Shown here piece by piece: positions 51,337 through 51,962 of a stretch of 51,962 bases of DNA; the first letter of the stretch is position 1; the number at the start of each line of letters is the position of its first letter. The translations under genes were made by a program, and so were the position numbers. The notes below the pieces were generated by a model, which worked only from the letters and a program-made list of their open reading frames with translations, searched no databases and was not told the origin of the DNA. Origin of the DNA: Methylacidimicrobium tartarophylax (GTDB taxonomy: Bacteria; Verrucomicrobiota; Verrucomicrobiia; Methylacidiphilales; Methylacidiphilaceae). The stretch lies in assembly GCF_902143375.2 (NCBI RefSeq), contig NZ_CABFVA020000086.1, forward strand, positions 1-51,962. The letters run 5' to 3'.

Positions 51337-51672
51337 TCAGCGCGAGCTTTTTTTCCCAGCCTCCTCCTCCAGGAGTTCTTTCGTGACCTTTTGCAGGATT
51401 CGCTTGACCTGTTTCCCCGGCTTGAAGCGAACAACCGCGCGAGGCGGAATCGTGATGTCCCGTCCGGGACTTCGGGGATTCCGGCCGACTCGGGCGCGAC
51501 GCAAAGCGACCTCGAACACCCCGAAGTTCCGCAACTCGATGTTCTGCCGACTCCCGAAGCTCTTCATCAGGATCTGCAACAAGGAGCCCAGCACTTTCGC
51601 CGCCTGCTGCTGCGGAAGCTTGGTCTCCTCCGCAACCTGCACCACCAAATCCCTTCGCGTCAGGTTTCCCAT
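51337..51672 (-). CDS. HU/IHF-family DNA-bending protein
   Basis: A 111-aa nucleoid protein. It starts MGNLTRRDLVVQVAEETKL, has LRNFGVFEV in the core, the DNA-contacting arm GRNPRSPGRDITIPPRAVVR and the FKPGKQVK end of the fold, plus a lysine-rich tail of about 15 residues beyond typical HU. HU and IHF cannot be separated confidently from this sequence. Likely upstream partner of the hisS run. Confidence 0.92.
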   Translation of the reverse strand: MGNLTRRDLVVQVAEETKLPQQQAAKVLGSLLQILMKSFGSRQNIELRNFGVFEVALRRARVGRNPRSPGRDITIPPRAVVRFKPGKQVKRILQKVTKELLEEEAGKKSSR

Positions 51673-51889
51673 AGATCGATCCGTTGTGGCTTCCTTCTCC
51701 GGAAGCCGTTTCTACGGAAAGAATAGGCTGAAACTGGACCGGCACAACCGAAAAAAGCGAAAGGAATGCCTTTTGCCGTCCCGCCCCACCCTGCATGGCG
51801 GCTGACCGGAAAGCGAATTTCCCCGCCTCGGCTTGCAAATCCAGGCGCGTCTGCTTTCCTTGGGCTCGGCATGTGCTTGTTCCCGTTTC
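51673..51889. other. intergenic stretch upstream of the HU/IHF gene
   Basis: No gene is supported. A TATTCT-like box on the minus strand (51722-51727) could serve the HU/IHF gene. The open frames here are high-GC shadows. Confidence 0.4.
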
Positions 51890-51962
51890 TAGCCTGCATA
51901 TCTCACAAGCGATCTCCTGCGGCTTGCGAAATGGGCCTGTTTGCTTCGTTGCGCCTTGGTTT
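51890..51962 (-). repeat. dispersed inverted-repeat element, cut by window edge
   Basis: TAGCCTGCATATCTCACAAG, then CGATCTCCTGCGGCTTGCG and GGGCCTG..TGCTTCGTTGCGCCTTGG is the right half of the family in minus orientation. It runs off the window in the long-variant sequence (CCTTGGTTT, compare 7423-7431). Confidence 0.85.

Overview
This 52-kb, GC-rich window (high by eye, not computed) comes from a Gram-negative bacterium: it encodes a TonB receptor, ExbB/ExbD, an RND efflux pump and an LPS-type heptosyltransferase. A McsB-ClpC arginine-kinase/unfoldase pair, a GuaB3-type IMPDH relative, a DraT-DraG nitrogenase switch and methionine-rich (copper-type) envelope proteins sit in the same stretch. 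That mix would fit a diazotrophic acidophilic verrucomicrobial methanotroph such as a Methylacidiphilaceae member. The taxonomy is inference; no rRNA or methane monooxygenase gene is present here.

Layout. 0.1-2.6 kb: beta-carbonic anhydrase, divergent from sufS-sufU (Fe-S assembly). 2.7-7.4 kb: TonB receptor, a decayed GNAT-toxin remnant, and a Met-rich outer-membrane porin. 7.5-14.2 kb (minus): secreted S9 peptidase and the kdp K+-ATPase operon (27-aa ORF, kdpF, A, B, C). 14.5-16.5 kb (minus): draG, draT, tRNA-Leu(UAG). 16.6-22.9 kb (plus): rsmI, a secreted protein, exbB-exbD-tonB-like genes, a zinc-ribbon membrane protein, guaB3 and guaA. 22.9-25.5 kb: accessory patch with an orphan type III-like DNA methyltransferase (truncated), vapBC debris and a Met/Gly-rich secreted protein. 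25.7-30.7 kb (plus): hisD, mcsB, clpC. 30.7-36.6 kb (minus): panE-like reductase, a small protein, an RND adaptor and an RND pump. 36.8-40.3 kb: small membrane protein, a GluR0-like ligand-gated K+ channel, a four-repeat FGSW protein and a heptosyltransferase. 40.4-42.9 kb (plus): cysK, an rpoD-family sigma factor, apt. 43-45.2 kb (minus): DUF486 protein, LolA/DUF4412-like protein, rlmN. 45.2-51.7 kb (minus): dcd, SDR, pyk, aspS, hisS tightly packed, then an HU/IHF gene upstream.

The most unusual feature is a dispersed inverted-repeat family (about 124-180 bp when complete, with TCTCACAA/TTGTGAGA cores) found as about ten whole or partial copies. Copies lie at both window edges, which suggests the window is an assembly contig broken at repeats. 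They flank truncated genes (mod, vapC), bracket a LolA-like gene, and supply the stop codons of rlmN and the DUF486 gene. The outer arms occur in two sequence types, yet remain self-complementary in the complete copies.

A second theme is promoter placement. Several genes (carbonic anhydrase, sufS, hisD, cysK, the sigma gene, the gene at 36.8 kb) have a -10-like hexamer only 5-10 nt before the start codon and no clear Shine-Dalgarno, which predicts leaderless or nearly leaderless mRNAs.
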